Shown: positions 34,144 through 43,833, counted from the first letter of the stretch. The stretch is 50,091 bases of DNA from Phycisphaerales bacterium (GCA_030053995.1 JASGCP010000003.1:1-50091); one strand, 5' to 3'. Program-made: numbers and translations. Notes: generated from the letters alone by a model not told the origin.

Positions 34144-35064
34144 ATGTCCATCCTTGTTATTGGTACCATGGCTTTTGACGATATCGAAACCCCTTTTGGC
34201 AATAGTGATCATATTATTGGTGGTTCAGCTTCTTTTATTTCATTAAGTGCATCTTATTTTTCAGAAATTAATATTGTGTCGATAGTTGGTAATGATTATC
34301 CTGAAACTGAATTTAGTGATTTTAAAAAAAGAAAAATTTGTACAGAAGGGGTGCAACGCGTTCGTGATAAAAAATCTTTTTATTGGAAGGGGCGTTATCA
34401 TCCCGACATGAACGAAAGGGATACTATAGAAACACAGCTCAATGTCATTGAAGATTTTGTTCCCGTTATCCCGCAATCGTATCAATCTAGCGAATTTGTT
34501 ATACTTGGAAATATCGCCCCCGCCGCTCAATTATCGGTACTGGATCAACTTGAACCTGCACAACGATTCATTGTATTAGATACCATGAATTTGTGGATTA
34601 ATATAGCTAATCCTGGTTTATTAGAAGTGCTAAAGCGTGTTGACATGCTTGTTTTAAATGATAGCGAGGCTCGCTTACTTACTAATGAGTATTCATTAGT
34701 TAAGGCTAGTAAAAAAATTATGGAACTTGGTCCTAAGTCAGTGATTATCAAAAAAGGGGAACATGGGGCTCTTTTATTTGATAAGCAAAATATTTTTTAT
34801 TGTCCTGCTCTGCCTTTTGAAGAAGTATTTGATCCTACGGGGGCAGGCGATTCTTTTGTTGGCGGTTTGGTAGGTTTTTTGTCTCAAGCAAAATCTGTTG
34901 ATTTTGATGCATTGAAAAATGCTGTTGTCTTAGGATCGGTAATGGCTAGCTTTTGTATTCAGGAATTCGGGACATTAGCTTTACGAAACTTAGATGCACA
35001 AAAAATTAATAAAAGACTTGATGCGTTTACAAAACTTTCTAAATATTCAATTAGTTCATTATAA
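34144..35064 (+). CDS. PfkB-family carbohydrate/nucleoside kinase
   Basis: This ribokinase-fold kinase phosphorylates a sugar or nucleoside with ATP in the cytoplasm. The N-terminus MSILVIGTMAFDDIETPFG and GGSASFISLSAS give the substrate-binding glycines. The anion-hole and catalytic base lie in FDPTGAGDSFVGGLVGF, the family's second signature. At 306 residues it is normal in size. The specific substrate (ribose, adenosine, fructose or other) cannot be told. It leads a tight plus-strand group, with 17 bp to asd and then 33 bp to pyrD. Confidence 0.9.
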   Translation: MSILVIGTMAFDDIETPFGNSDHIIGGSASFISLSASYFSEINIVSIVGNDYPETEFSDFKKRKICTEGVQRVRDKKSFYWKGRYHPDMNERDTIETQLNVIEDFVPVIPQSYQSSEFVILGNIAPAAQLSVLDQLEPAQRFIVLDTMNLWINIANPGLLEVLKRVDMLVLNDSEARLLTNEYSLVKASKKIMELGPKSVIIKKGEHGALLFDKQNIFYCPALPFEEVFDPTGAGDSFVGGLVGFLSQAKSVDFDALKNAVVLGSVMASFCIQEFGTLALRNLDAQKINKRLDAFTKLSKYSISSL

Positions 35065-35081
35065 ACTTATAACAATTTATT

Positions 35082-36074
35082 ATGAAAGTAGCTGTAGTTG
35101 GTGCCACCGGTTTGGTTGGTAAAAAAATGTTACAAGTGTTAGATGAACAAAAATTTCCATTAACACATTTGCTACCAGTAGCTTCTGAAAAATCTTTGGG
35201 CAAGAAAATATCATTTAGTGGAAAGGATATTCAGGTTATATCACTCGAACAAGCAGTTGAAGAGAAACCAACACTAGCTATATTTTCAGCTGGGGCTTCC
35301 GTTTCATTAATGTGGGCTAGTAAATTTGCACAGGTAGGTTGCAAGGTTATTGATAATTCGAGTGCATGGCGCATGGAGCCGCATATTAAATTAGTTGTGC
35401 CTGAAGTGAATGCTGATGTTTTAACTAAAGACGATTATATCATTGCTAATCCTAATTGTTCTACAATTCAAATGGTAGTTGCTTTAAATCCCTTGCACCA
35501 AAAGTATTGCATCAAGCGTATAGTTGTGAGTACCTATCAAAGCGTTACGGGCACAGGTAAAAAAGGTGTTGATCAATTAACTAATGAACGGGCGGGTAAT
35601 CATCATTTTGATAAAGTATATCCTCATCCTATTGATTTGAATCTTATTCCTCAAATTGATGTTTTTTTAGATAATGGCTATACAAAAGAAGAAATGAAGA
35701 TGATTAATGAAACAAGAAAAATATTACAAGTTAATGATTTACGGATAACGGCTACGACTGTTAGAGTACCTGTTTGTGGGGGACATTCTGAGAGTATCAA
35801 TGTATCTTTTGAAAGGGCTTTTGATATTAATGAAGTTCGTGATATTTTAGAACAGGCACCTGGTGTTAAGGTAATTGATAATCCTGTAGAAAAATTGTAT
35901 CCAATGCCCTTGGACGCAGCTGAAAAAGATGATGTTTTTGTAGGTAGAATACGTCGGGATGAAAGTCAAGACAACACACTTAATCTTTGGGTGGTTAGCG
36001 ATAATCTGCGTAAAGGAGCTGCCACCAATGCCGTTCAAATTGCCCAGTATTTACTGCATAAAAAACTATTGTAA
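35082..36074 (+). CDS. asd: Aspartate-semialdehyde dehydrogenase
   Basis: This NADPH enzyme makes aspartate semialdehyde from aspartyl phosphate, for diaminopimelate/lysine, threonine and methionine synthesis. The N-terminal nucleotide loop is VVGATGLVGKKMLQVL. The catalytic cysteine is in IANPNCSTIQMVVAL. The substrate-binding Arg/His region includes VPVCGGHSESINVSF, and the C-terminal half ends with NLWVVSDNLRKGAATNAVQIA. It is full length at 330 residues. It is placed between a PfkB kinase and pyrD in one transcription direction with very short gaps. Diaminopimelate supply fits the intact peptidoglycan genes elsewhere in the window. Confidence 0.97.
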   Translation: MKVAVVGATGLVGKKMLQVLDEQKFPLTHLLPVASEKSLGKKISFSGKDIQVISLEQAVEEKPTLAIFSAGASVSLMWASKFAQVGCKVIDNSSAWRMEPHIKLVVPEVNADVLTKDDYIIANPNCSTIQMVVALNPLHQKYCIKRIVVSTYQSVTGTGKKGVDQLTNERAGNHHFDKVYPHPIDLNLIPQIDVFLDNGYTKEEMKMINETRKILQVNDLRITATTVRVPVCGGHSESINVSFERAFDINEVRDILEQAPGVKVIDNPVEKLYPMPLDAAEKDDVFVGRIRRDESQDNTLNLWVVSDNLRKGAATNAVQIAQYLLHKKLL

Positions 36075-36107
36075 TCAAATGCGACTTTTTTAATCTGACT
36101 TTTTGTT

Positions 36108-37148
36108 ATGCCAAAATTGGTCTATCCATTTCTGAGAAGTATCTTGTTTACTTTACCACCGGAAGAAGCCCATAAGGTTGCAATGACGGCAATGGAATTT
36201 GTTTGTTCGACCGGGTTAATCAAACCATTGTTACAAAGACCAGAATGGGAATCGGTACATTTTGGTATTCATTTTCCTAACCCAATTGGACTTGCTGCTG
36301 GATTTGATAAAAATGCTAACTATCTTCAGAGTCTTACCGCTTTAGGTTTTGGGTTTATAGAGATAGGAACAGTAACGCCAAGACCGCAGATCGGTAATCC
36401 TAAGCCTCGTTTGTTTCGATTAGTGGATGATTATGCTTTGATTAATAGAATGGGATTTAATAATGATGGGGTAGTATCGGTAGCTACGCGCTTGAAAAAT
36501 TTTCGGCATAAAAATAATTTTCGGCAAGTACCTATTGGGGGTAATATTGGTAAGAATTTTGATACCGATAACGTGGTTGCCTATAAAGATTATTTGTTCT
36601 GTTTTAATGAATTATTTGATTGCGTGGACTATTTTGTCGTTAATATTAGCTCGCCTAATACTAAAAGTCTTCGCGATTTACAAGAACGGACAATTCTAAA
36701 AAAATTATTAGAACATTTGCAGAATGCCAATATGGCTAAGGCTCATGCGAAACCAATATTATTAAAAATTGCACCAGATTTAGAAACACCCCAAATAGAA
36801 GATATTGTATCGGTTGTTTTGGAAACAAAATTACAAGGACTGATCATTCATAATACTTCGATTAGTAGAGACAATCTTCAAACATCTGCTACTCGAATAA
36901 AAAAAATAGGTGCTGGTGGACTGAGCGGTAAACCTTTGAAAAACAGATCAATAGAACTAATCAAAATAGTGCATCATCTTACAAATGGTAAACTCACACT
37001 GATTGCTAATGGCGGAATATTTAATCAGCAAGATGTTCTTGAAAGATTAAATGCGGGTGCTCAATTAGTTCAGGTATGGACAGGGTTTATATATGAAGGT
37101 ACCAATATTGTTAAAAAAATAATGAATAATAGTAATTTTATGAGATAG
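36108..37148 (+). CDS. pyrD: Dihydroorotate dehydrogenase (quinone), class 2
   Basis: This FMN enzyme oxidises dihydroorotate to orotate in pyrimidine synthesis and feeds electrons to membrane quinone. The N-terminal helical extension (YPFLRSILFTLPPEEAHKVAM) marks class 2. The core has GLAAGFDKNANYLQSLTALG, INRMGFNNDG and VNISSPNTKSLRDLQ with the catalytic serine in place of the class 1 cysteine. FMN contacts follow in LIIHNTSISR and LIANGGIFNQQDVLE. It is full length at 346 residues and is the last gene of the PfkB-asd-pyrD run, convergent with the hydroxyacyl-CoA dehydrogenase gene. Confidence 0.96.
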   Translation: MPKLVYPFLRSILFTLPPEEAHKVAMTAMEFVCSTGLIKPLLQRPEWESVHFGIHFPNPIGLAAGFDKNANYLQSLTALGFGFIEIGTVTPRPQIGNPKPRLFRLVDDYALINRMGFNNDGVVSVATRLKNFRHKNNFRQVPIGGNIGKNFDTDNVVAYKDYLFCFNELFDCVDYFVVNISSPNTKSLRDLQERTILKKLLEHLQNANMAKAHAKPILLKIAPDLETPQIEDIVSVVLETKLQGLIIHNTSISRDNLQTSATRIKKIGAGGLSGKPLKNRSIELIKIVHHLTNGKLTLIANGGIFNQQDVLERLNAGAQLVQVWTGFIYEGTNIVKKIMNNSNFMR

Positions 37149-37197
37149 TTTTTTAATTGGTGCAATCTAATATTATTTGTAGGTCTTCACGCCTTTC

Positions 37198-38064
37198 TCA
37201 TTTCCTATCATACTTGTAGAAGCCTTCACCTGTTTTAATACCTAATTTATTTGCTTGTACCATGTTTACTAATAAGGGACAGGGTGCATATTTGGGGTTA
37301 CCAAAGCCTTGATAAAGGACTTGTAAAATAGATAAGCAAACATCGAGTCCAATGAAATCAGCCAACTGTAATGGTCCCATTGGGTGCCCCATTCCTAATT
37401 TCATAATGCTATCAATTTCTTCTTTTTTAGCCACTCCCTCAAATAAACTGTATATAGCTTCATTGAGCATCGGCATTAATATTCTATTAGCAATAAATCC
37501 TGGATAGTCGTTAACCACATTCGGCGTTTTTTGTAATTGTTGACAGAGCACCATGACGGTTTCTGTAACTTCCTTTTTTGTAGAATAACCATTGATGATT
37601 TCTACTAATTTCATCATGGGTACAGGATTCATAAAGTGCATACCAATAACTCTTTCGGGTGCAACAACGGCAGCTGCTATTTTGGTTATTGAAATAGAAG
37701 AAGTATTCGTAGCTAGAATAACATCTTTTGAACACAAAGTTGACAATTGTTTAAAAATTGCTAACTTAACTTGCTCATTTTCACTGGCGGCTTCAATAAC
37801 GAAATCACTATTAGTAATAGCTTGGTTAATATCTGTAACCATTAAGATTCTAGACAGGGTCTTATCTTTCTCATCTGCGGATATTGTATTCTTAGCCACT
37901 TGTCTGTCCAAATTTTTAGCTATTGTAGCCTGTGCTTTTTTTAATTGTTCTGCTTGAACATCAAACAGGTGAACGGCAAAGCCATACTGTGCAAAAGTAT
38001 GAGCAATGCCATTACCCATTGTACCGGCTCCAATAACGGTTACGGTTTTAATTGTGTGCTCCAT
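37198..38064 (-). CDS. 3-hydroxyacyl/3-hydroxybutyryl-CoA dehydrogenase
   Basis: This NAD enzyme interconverts 3-hydroxyacyl-CoA and 3-oxoacyl-CoA in fatty acid or butyrate metabolism. The N-terminal Rossmann loop is TVIGAGTMGNGIAHTFAQYG. The catalytic serine/histidine regions are ATNTSSISITKIA and GMHFMNPVPMMKLVEII, and the C-terminal dimerisation part starts NDYPGFIANRILMPMLNEAI. At 288 residues it is the stand-alone single-function form (Hbd/PaaH type), not the fused FadB. It is followed upstream on the same strand by an envelope protein gene with a 66-bp gap. Chain-length preference is unknown. Confidence 0.94.
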   Translation of the reverse strand: MEHTIKTVTVIGAGTMGNGIAHTFAQYGFAVHLFDVQAEQLKKAQATIAKNLDRQVAKNTISADEKDKTLSRILMVTDINQAITNSDFVIEAASENEQVKLAIFKQLSTLCSKDVILATNTSSISITKIAAAVVAPERVIGMHFMNPVPMMKLVEIINGYSTKKEVTETVMVLCQQLQKTPNVVNDYPGFIANRILMPMLNEAIYSLFEGVAKKEEIDSIMKLGMGHPMGPLQLADFIGLDVCLSILQVLYQGFGNPKYAPCPLLVNMVQANKLGIKTGEGFYKYDRK

Positions 38065-38130
38065 GGTATAGGTGTTATTATTTTATAATAAAATTGTTGT
38101 TGTTAAGTTTTGAAAGTATTACATAGTCTT

Positions 38131-38817
38131 TTAATTGTCATCCGTGTTTGCAGATTCATCAGAATATGACTTTTTTCTTTTAAAATCACCTCGCTTCCAT
38201 GATTTAATAAAACTAGCCCATGCAGCAGGGTTTAAAAGTTGAATCGGTGTAATTTGACCTGCATAGTAAGACTTTTGTGCTTGTTGTTGTAATTGTAAGT
38301 TGACTGCTTCGCGTCCGTCAGCAGGTAAAGAGTTTAGGAGTGCAGCTCTTTTTGAAGCACTAACATTTCTATTGGCAATATAATAGTCGTCATGGTCAAC
38401 ATTAAGATTTTGAAAATCCCTTTCAAACTCTTCGCGTGAGGGTAGGGAGTGAATAACGGTTGCAGGCAAATAAAAAGTATCGGTAACCATTAATTGAATA
38501 ACACTATATTGATCATCTTTCAGTGTTGTTGGGATGGTGATCACTTTGTCTTTATAGCCGACAGATGAAAACCTAATTTGTTCACCTTTAAGTACTACAA
38601 TAGAAAAAACGCCTTCTTCGTTACTAATAGTACCGCGCCCTTTTCCTTCAATAATAATACTCGTGCCTTGTAAAGATTTTAAACTATCCGCACTCATAAC
38701 TACGCCAAATAATTGGACTACCGAATCAGACTGATTTTTGGGTTGCTCTTGAGCCAATGGTGCAGTTAAACCGAAACTGAATAATACCGCACTAAGTAAC
38801 AATCGTTTTTTTATCAT
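38131..38817 (-). CDS. Secreted CarboxypepD_reg-like protein
   Basis: A signal peptide (MIKKRLLLSAVLFSFGLTAPLA) is followed by a carboxypeptidase regulatory-like beta-sandwich: VVQLFGVVMSADSLKSLQGTSIIIEGKGRGTISNEEGVFSIVVLKGEQIRFSSVGYKDKVITIP. This is the domain seen at the start of SusC/TonB receptors. Here no receptor barrel follows. The remaining 110 residues include LPSREEFERDFQNLNV and end in a basic tail. Such stand-alone proteins are common in Bacteroidota and unassigned in function. It is 17 bp from the OsmC gene, on the same strand. Confidence 0.82.
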   Translation of the reverse strand: MIKKRLLLSAVLFSFGLTAPLAQEQPKNQSDSVVQLFGVVMSADSLKSLQGTSIIIEGKGRGTISNEEGVFSIVVLKGEQIRFSSVGYKDKVITIPTTLKDDQYSVIQLMVTDTFYLPATVIHSLPSREEFERDFQNLNVDHDDYYIANRNVSASKRAALLNSLPADGREAVNLQLQQQAQKSYYAGQITPIQLLNPAAWASFIKSWKRGDFKRKKSYSDESANTDDN

Positions 38818-38834
38818 GAGTCAGATTGAAGAGT

Positions 38835-39245
38835 TTACCATTGATAATCGATTACTATATTGATATTGGGATTTAGGCTTTTATGAACGGGGCAACTTTC
38901 AATAACGCGTATTGCTTGTTCTTTTTGTTTATCAGTAAATTGTAAATTTTTAGAAAATTGGAATCGTACTTCTAAAGTTACAATGCGTCTTGGTGCATCC
39001 GTACTCATAATTTTGTTAACGGCTACTTCGGTGCCTTCTAACAAATTGGCTTGTTCTTTTAAAGAACTAGCTAATATGGTGAGCATGCAACTGCCTAAAG
39101 CACTTGCCAATAAATCAGTTGGTGAAAATGTTGATCCTTTACCATGATTATCAACTGGTGCATCCGTATTAATTATTGAGCCACTCCTTACATGTTGGAT
39201 TGAACATTGTAAATCGCCCTTATATTTGATTAGTGCAGTACTCAT
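38835..39245 (-). CDS. OsmC family peroxiredoxin-like protein
   Basis: OsmC/Ohr proteins reduce organic or fatty-acid hydroperoxides in the cytoplasm using two reactive cysteines. Both are visible: one in SPTDLLASALGSCMLTILASSL and the other in RVIESCPVHKSLNP. The 136-aa length is typical. The N-terminal strand pair IKYKGDLQCSIQHVRSG and the linker TDAPVDNHGKGSTFSPTD match the YhfA-type subgroup rather than Ohr, though I cannot fix the subgroup without alignment. It is paired with the CarboxypepD_reg-like gene and divergent from the GTG-start gene. Confidence 0.92.
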   Translation of the reverse strand: MSTALIKYKGDLQCSIQHVRSGSIINTDAPVDNHGKGSTFSPTDLLASALGSCMLTILASSLKEQANLLEGTEVAVNKIMSTDAPRRIVTLEVRFQFSKNLQFTDKQKEQAIRVIESCPVHKSLNPNINIVIDYQW

Positions 39246-39342
39246 TATTATTATATTTATTCTTTATAGGATTTTTTAAAATTAATTTGCAATTTTTTTC
39301 TTAAATTATATTCATAGGCTAAGCGAATTTATACAAAATATT

Positions 39343-40200
39343 GTGATTAAATTTATTATTTCCATCTTCAGCAGCATTAGTTTACTGCTTATTTGTTCTG
39401 TGCCGGGGCTATCGCAAGAAGATAATAACTTATATGGCAATTTATCCCCTAAGGAAATAAAAAAAGAAAAAAGGCGATTGCAAATAGAACGCTGGCGGGA
39501 ATTAGAGTCCGAAGGGACCATCGTGTTTGAGAAATACAACCTATTTCATTTAAAACTTAATACAGACGGCTATTCTTTTGGGTTTGAGCATGGTAAGGCT
39601 AAAAAAGTATCGTTAGATAATATTTATTGGTTTGAATTTGGGGAGCGGAAAAGTTTTAAAGAACAAAAGTTGACACCGATTATTCCTTACGATGAAACCT
39701 ACACGCTGGTAACATTAGGTAAACCTTTTGTTTATGGCAAAATTAATAATTTCTATTATTTGAAATTTGGCTATGGGCAGCAACGATTAATCGGTAAAAA
39801 AAATAATAAAAGTGGTGTTGGTGTTACAGGAATATACGGTGGTGGTTTGTCTTTAGCTTTTTTAAAACCATATTATTTAGATGTACAAGATCCTAATACC
39901 GGGCAATATGAAAGAATAGCCTACGATGGTACTGATGAGAGTTTGTTTCTTAATGCAAGTGCTATTTTAGGATATGCTGGTTTTGGTACAGGCTTTAATC
40001 AAATTCGTGTTGTGCCTGGTGCTTTTACAAGATTAGGATTTCGATTTGACTTTGGAAGGTTTAATGATGTCGTTACGGCAGTAGAGGTTGGTATTAATGC
40101 AGAAATTTATACAAGTAAAATAGCTATTCTGGCAAAACAAACACCCAAGATTTTTTTCTTTAATAGTTATTTAGCATTTGATATTGGCGGTAGAAAATAG
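39343..40200 (+). CDS. Secreted hypothetical protein, beta-rich, GTG start
   Basis: The reading frame opens with GTG at 39343; no in-frame ATG exists upstream before a stop, and the signal peptide (FIISIFSSISLLLICSVPGLSQ) begins directly after it. The mature part starts with a charged helix (SPKEIKKEKRRLQIERWRELE). It then becomes a series of alternating strands ending in aromatic residues (FYYLKFGYGQQRLIGKK, RLGFRFDFGRFNDVVTAVEVG, FFNSYLAFDIGGRK), suggestive of an outer-membrane or periplasmic beta-barrel. It looks like a conserved Bacteroidota protein of unknown function. The MITE remnant at 40264 lies 63 bp past its stop. Confidence 0.78.
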   Translation: MIKFIISIFSSISLLLICSVPGLSQEDNNLYGNLSPKEIKKEKRRLQIERWRELESEGTIVFEKYNLFHLKLNTDGYSFGFEHGKAKKVSLDNIYWFEFGERKSFKEQKLTPIIPYDETYTLVTLGKPFVYGKINNFYYLKFGYGQQRLIGKKNNKSGVGVTGIYGGGLSLAFLKPYYLDVQDPNTGQYERIAYDGTDESLFLNASAILGYAGFGTGFNQIRVVPGAFTRLGFRFDFGRFNDVVTAVEVGINAEIYTSKIAILAKQTPKIFFFNSYLAFDIGGRK

Positions 40201-40263
40201 ATTGACTGATTGGATAAGTTTTAGTTGGTGTTTCAAGAGGAAATTTACTTGATGAAAAATAAT

Positions 40264-40332
40264 GGTTCTATGATGAAAAGCGGGAGGATAAAATATTTTG
40301 AGATAAGTGCTCACTCATTTAGTTATAGAGCC
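40264..40332 (+). mobile_element. Minimal 69-bp MITE remnant with 8-bp target duplication
   Basis: The left end GGTTCTATGATGAAAAGCGG and right end (complement GGCTCTATAACTAAATGAG) are the family termini with almost no interior. Direct repeats AAAATAAT (40256-40263) and CAAATAAT (40333-40340) abut them with one mismatch, as expected of an 8-bp target duplication. The right end provides the last codons and the stop of the helicase gene. Confidence 0.78.
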
Positions 40333-43300
40333 CAAATAATCACCCGTAATAGGGGCATCCATGTACCCCGACCTTGATTGAATAAATAAAATAAAATCAT
40401 TAAAAATATGATTGGTCTTTAATAATTGTGGATTGCCTGTAACGAATAACTGCTTTCTTGCCCTCGTAAGGGCTACGTTGAGTTTTCTATCAATTGTTTG
40501 ATTGTTATCTTCAATGAGATCAGGTAGATTATTAACTTGATATTCTTCATTGACGGTAAAACTGTAAATGATTATATCGCGTTGCGAGCCTTGAAATCGT
40601 TCTACGGTGTCAACCGTAATATTCGATAGTTCTTCAATTTTTAGTTGATGGATAGCTTTTTTGATGAGTGCAATTTGATTGCGATAAGGTGTAATAACCC
40701 CAATTGTTTGATTGGGTAAAAAAGGTATTTTGTTTTTTTTGTGGAGTTTGTAAATTGTATTGATTAAGGTAACTACTATTATCGTTTCATGAATATTTGT
40801 TTTATTGTTATACGCAAATGGATGGATGTTTGGCGTATTATTTGAAGGTATAAAAACGGATCTTTTCGTAGCAATGAGTCGCTCGAATGGATCATTGGAA
40901 TCAAATTCTTTGAACTCTAAATACGCTTGTTTTTGATGTTCCTGATCAGCGGAATAAAGTTGGTTGTTATAGAATACACGATTCGGAAATTGGGCGATTT
41001 CTGGATGCATGCGTCCTTGTTTTTGTAACATACCCCAAACATATCTGTTTGCATGGTGTTTATGGATTTGATAAAGTCTTTCAAATAAGGAGTGGCGTAG
41101 GTTTATTAACCCAATATCTTTGAGTAATTTTGTTGAAACTACTGTATCAGTCTCTTTTTGTAGTACAACCGCCGGTAGTTGTTTATGATCGCCAATAAGA
41201 ATAAATTTTTGTATGGCGTTTGTGCCGGTAGCCGTTTTAGCCGATAATAAACCAATAATATGAGGTTCTAATATTTGTGATGCTTCGTCAATAATGGCTA
41301 CTTGAAATTCTTTTCGTTGGAATAGCTCCATTTTACCATTCAAGGAACTAATTGTGGCTATAATGATGTTACAATGGTCAATCTTGCTATTGACTTCTGC
41401 CCGTGTGCTACAGGTCTTTATTATTTCATCGAGAAGATATTTTCGGTATTGTTTTTCACATGACAATTCAGAACCTATCCGGATATAGGATGTTTTGTAT
41501 TCGATATTTTCTAACATACGACACATTTCATCAACCGCACGATTCGTGTAGGCCATTAATAATATAGGGTTCTGTTTTTTACAGATAAATGTTTCGATCA
41601 TTCTTTTTAAAGCGATAGAAGTTTTACCTGTACCGGGCGGACCTATAAGTAAATAATAGTCTTTGGCAACGGTAGCGTGATGAATAATTTGTTCAAGATT
41701 ATCAGCTGTATCAACGGGCGGGATTGTTTGATCTTGCACTGGTGCACGCTGGTTTAATAATAGCATTCTTCTATCTTTGTTAGCCTGTAAAAATAAATAG
41801 AGACCGCGATAAGCTGTTTGATAGGAGGTGTCCATGAAATCGTGTTCTATGGCGTATAGACTGCTTGTAGGGAACAAGTTTTTGGCTCTTTGTTTGTAAC
41901 GAAAACGAATCGTAATCTTCTCAGCTTCCCAGCTTTCAATGATACCTTTAAAAATAATCCGACTATTAACCGTACCTATCTTATTGTCGTCAACATCATT
42001 CTTACGATCTATTGCTGTTTGTTCATAGACGATAACAATATCACCTTCTCTAAAATTGCCAAATCCTTGTGCCGTATGATCATTGGTTGCGGGGATGGCA
42101 AAAATTATGGTAGGGGAACTATCCTGTTGCAAGATATTATTTTTTACAATAGATAGGTTGTATAATATAGTGCCGTTTTCTTTTTTTTCTGCGAATGAAT
42201 GATTCCAAAGTGTAGAAAAACCCGAATGTTTATCATAGCCTACTTCCCCTAATTTTGCAAGATAATGTTCTTTAGTAATGAAGGCATAGAAAGTATGAAA
42301 ATATTCAAGTGCACACGGATCGCTACTCAATGTTTTTTTGAAAGGGGCAATATCGTCCGCTAAATAGGACAACAAGGGGTGATTGTTATTTTTTTCTGTA
42401 ATAAATGATTCCAGTTTTATATTATCAATGATTTGCTTTGTCGCATGAGGATTCACCACAATTGATTGTTCAAGTGCTACAATCATATTTCTCATGTTGA
42501 GTATTTCCTTAATGAGTTCCATATAAGGTTTTACATTATTAAGATTTTTTGCAGGATATTTTGAGTACAAACAATAAACTTCTATATTTTTGAACGCTAT
42601 CCCTAATATTCTTTGAAGTACTATTTGATACAAAAACATCTGTGCTTCGTGATTATTGGCGATCCTTTCAGGATTATTAAAAGCGCCTTTCCCTGATTTT
42701 AGTTCAATGACAATAGTTTTCTCATCTTTATTGGATGCTAATTGTAGAAAGTCTAGCCGTCCTTGTATCCCTAAACTTTCACAAATAAAACTCGGTTCTA
42801 AAATAGCTTGGTCTCGCTTAATATTAATGCGTGGGAAATCTTCAGTTACCACGCGTCTGATGTTTTCAAATTGTGTTTTGGCGGCTTCGTTAAATTTAAT
42901 CGATGCTTGTGTATCGGGGGCATTCAGTTCGCTACAAGATGAAAATTTAAACGCATCTGTCTGAAACGCCTCTTTCATTGCTTGCCCATAGTTTGGTTTT
43001 ATTTGATCGGCGTGTACCCATGCATCTAAAAAACAATTAGCAAGGTTTCCTAGTAGCAGGGGTGTTTTATTCCCAATTGATTGAAATTTCTTTAAGAAGA
43101 AATGTAATTCGTTTGCCCCGTAAGGTTTTATGCATTCTGATAGACTACTGATGTCTATGAGATAATCAGGTTCAAGGATAATCATATCAGGAATGTAATG
43201 ACCTTCACCATCTACGCGCACATCGATTAAATTAATTTGACATCCTCTTGTTAGTTGTTTTACGGTACGAGCAAATGCCTTATTAGATTCTTGATTGACC

Positions 43301-43833
43301 TTAATAGATAGAAGCCCCTCGGTGATTAGGTCTTTAGCAAAACCGTAAACTATATTTTCATCTTCGTTAATAACCTCTACGATGACGCGTATTCTATTAA
43401 AATCTATAGCGTTTTTTCTTTGATGCACGATTACGGGAAGAACATCAATTTTAGGTATTAAGTTCGTTAGTTCTTTCGGTATTGATGTTTGAAAAAAATG
43501 GCTCAGTGTTGTAGCTACGGTTGTTAAATCATGAAAATATTGGTTGCTACTTATTGCAGGAGCCGCGATATCTTGTTTATTTTTTTTAGCACGTAGGCTA
43601 TTGGCTCGTATTCTGAAAGAATGAATGGCAACAATTGTTTTCATGTCTAACTTTTTTTTGCTGCATAAGAAACTCAATTTTGAAAAAAAATCAGCAAAGT
43701 AGGTAGGCTCATTTATAACAAGATCATTACAAGCTCGTTGAAATATTTTGTACATCGATAAATATTTTACGACCGTACTTGTTTGCTCTTTTTCTAAGTT
43801 TATTAATTGTTGCAGGTAGTTAGTGGTGGACAT
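40315..43833 (-). CDS. Dna2-like superfamily 1 helicase fused to PD-(D/E)XK nuclease
   Basis: This very large protein (about 1170 aa) has a PD-(D/E)XK nuclease domain in the middle (DFLQLASNKDEKTIVIELKSGKGAF, motifs D..ExK) and a C-terminal UvrD/Upf1-like helicase. The helicase motifs are Walker A IGPPGTGKTS, motif II AIIDEASQILEP, motif III LIGDHKQLPAV, motif V VDTVERFQGSQRDIIIYS and motif VI VALTRARKQLFVTG. This is the order seen in Dna2 and in some defence or repair helicases. I prefer Met 43833 (MSTTNYLQQLINLEKEQ); the track start adds 40 residues. The last codons G-S-I-T-K-stop lie inside a transposon end. A repair or defence role is inference. Confidence 0.88.
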   Translation of the reverse strand: MSTTNYLQQLINLEKEQTSTVVKYLSMYKIFQRACNDLVINEPTYFADFFSKLSFLCSKKKLDMKTIVAIHSFRIRANSLRAKKNKQDIAAPAISSNQYFHDLTTVATTLSHFFQTSIPKELTNLIPKIDVLPVIVHQRKNAIDFNRIRVIVEVINEDENIVYGFAKDLITEGLLSIKVNQESNKAFARTVKQLTRGCQINLIDVRVDGEGHYIPDMIILEPDYLIDISSLSECIKPYGANELHFFLKKFQSIGNKTPLLLGNLANCFLDAWVHADQIKPNYGQAMKEAFQTDAFKFSSCSELNAPDTQASIKFNEAAKTQFENIRRVVTEDFPRINIKRDQAILEPSFICESLGIQGRLDFLQLASNKDEKTIVIELKSGKGAFNNPERIANNHEAQMFLYQIVLQRILGIAFKNIEVYCLYSKYPAKNLNNVKPYMELIKEILNMRNMIVALEQSIVVNPHATKQIIDNIKLESFITEKNNNHPLLSYLADDIAPFKKTLSSDPCALEYFHTFYAFITKEHYLAKLGEVGYDKHSGFSTLWNHSFAEKKENGTILYNLSIVKNNILQQDSSPTIIFAIPATNDHTAQGFGNFREGDIVIVYEQTAIDRKNDVDDNKIGTVNSRIIFKGIIESWEAEKITIRFRYKQRAKNLFPTSSLYAIEHDFMDTSYQTAYRGLYLFLQANKDRRMLLLNQRAPVQDQTIPPVDTADNLEQIIHHATVAKDYYLLIGPPGTGKTSIALKRMIETFICKKQNPILLMAYTNRAVDEMCRMLENIEYKTSYIRIGSELSCEKQYRKYLLDEIIKTCSTRAEVNSKIDHCNIIIATISSLNGKMELFQRKEFQVAIIDEASQILEPHIIGLLSAKTATGTNAIQKFILIGDHKQLPAVVLQKETDTVVSTKLLKDIGLINLRHSLFERLYQIHKHHANRYVWGMLQKQGRMHPEIAQFPNRVFYNNQLYSADQEHQKQAYLEFKEFDSNDPFERLIATKRSVFIPSNNTPNIHPFAYNNKTNIHETIIVVTLINTIYKLHKKNKIPFLPNQTIGVITPYRNQIALIKKAIHQLKIEELSNITVDTVERFQGSQRDIIIYSFTVNEEYQVNNLPDLIEDNNQTIDRKLNVALTRARKQLFVTGNPQLLKTNHIFNDFILFIQSRSGYMDAPITGDYLGSITK

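Noticed and set aside
37592-37957. 121-aa plus-strand ORF
   Set aside because: Antisense shadow of the 3-hydroxyacyl-CoA dehydrogenase.
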